Positions 63,960 through 64,000 of a stretch of 64,000 bases of DNA are shown in pieces; within the stretch, counting starts at the first letter, position 1; the number at the start of each line of letters is the position of its first letter. Under the pieces are notes generated by a model. That model was given only the letters and a program-made list of their open reading frames with translations. It ran no database searches and was not told the origin of the DNA. The position numbers were made by a program, and so were the translations under genes. The DNA is from Sphingobium sp. AP49 (GTDB taxonomy: Bacteria; Pseudomonadota; Alphaproteobacteria; Sphingomonadales; Sphingomonadaceae). Location of the stretch: positions 1,991,501-2,055,500 of the forward strand of contig NZ_CP124576.1 of assembly GCF_000281715.2 (NCBI RefSeq), written 5' to 3'.

Positions 63960-64000
63960 GCGATGGCTCCGAGTGTCTGGAGGAGCGTGGTGAAGGTCGG
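63956..64000 (-). CDS. aroA: 3' end of aroA (EPSP synthase), partial
   Basis: The last 14 codons (..PTFTTLLQTLGAIA, TGA) match the C-terminus of 3-phosphoshikimate 1-carboxyvinyltransferase, which normally precedes cmk. The stop overlaps the cmk ATG. The rest lies beyond the right edge. Confidence 0.7.
   Translation of the reverse strand, partial: PTFTTLLQTLGAIA

Noticed and set aside
1..64000. CRISPR arrays, rRNA operons, complete IS elements
   Set aside because: No regularly spaced identical repeats with unique spacers, no rRNA-like sequence and no transposase gene were found.

Overview
The window looks like chromosomal DNA of a sphingomonad (Alphaproteobacteria, Sphingomonadaceae, probably Sphingobium-like). 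The DNA is GC-rich. It carries a long TonB-dependent receptor, M28/S9/M24 exported peptidases, a GH43 glycosidase, an ffs-dnaX-ybaB-lon-hup block, an aroA-cmk-rpsA-ihfB block and a GGAAC-N16-GGTT (EcfG-type) stress promoter. The family placement is an inference from gene content and style; no search was run.

Layout. (a) 1-4.36 kb is the right end of an integrated prophage or genomic island abutting the 3' end of a tRNA-Lys gene. It has a partial phage-like minus-strand gene at the edge, then a tightly overlapping plus-strand operon (two small unknowns, an excisionase-like protein, a tyrosine integrase, a MazG-like phage protein, a four-Cys protein and a DUF1643 protein). Three 12-bp-spaced TGTCGGAATG-like repeats lie between the last gene and the tRNA. 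(b) 4.4-13.7 kb: folK, a uracil-DNA glycosylase, ynfA, the agmatine-to-putrescine pair aguB/aguA separated by a DUF2501 gene and a 130-bp palindrome, several envelope proteins, a ygiB/ygiC-like pair and an M28 peptidase. (c) 13.8-25.2 kb: S9 peptidase, rpsD, chorismate mutase, trmJ fused in frame to a GIY-YIG nuclease ORF bracketed by inverted REP-like repeats, the rpiB-glyA-nrdR operon, a nitrilase/GNAT pair, a GH43 enzyme and an alpha/beta hydrolase. (d) 25.3-34.8 kb: two tandem cysteine desulfurases, a 2Fe-2S ferredoxin and a class A beta-lactamase in one run, then SRP RNA, dnaX, ybaB, lon, hup, a candidate small RNA and an RlpA-like lipoprotein. (e) 34.9-47.2 kb: tRNA-His, TonB receptor, hisI, M20 peptidase, transporters, a cupin-type hydroxylase, an L,D-transpeptidase and maeB. 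(f) 47.2-58.1 kb: LysR regulator divergent from malate synthase G (whose start codon lies in a triple 12-bp repeat), GST, M24 peptidase, alaS, an apparently exported nucleoside-deoxyribosyltransferase-like protein and a frameshifted glutaminase. (g) 58-64 kb: Kef-type antiporter, a small EcfG-promoted Q-rich protein, tRNA-Leu with a second copy of the element-end repeats, ihfB, rpsA, cmk and the last codons of aroA.

Central metabolism and information processing dominate. Accessory DNA is concentrated at 0-4.4 kb, around the REP/GIY-YIG locus (17.8-18.2 kb), at the two palindromic repeats (7.4 and 52.3 kb) and beside tRNA-Leu. No gene-free stretch exceeds about 300 bases. No CRISPR array, rRNA operon or complete transposon was seen.
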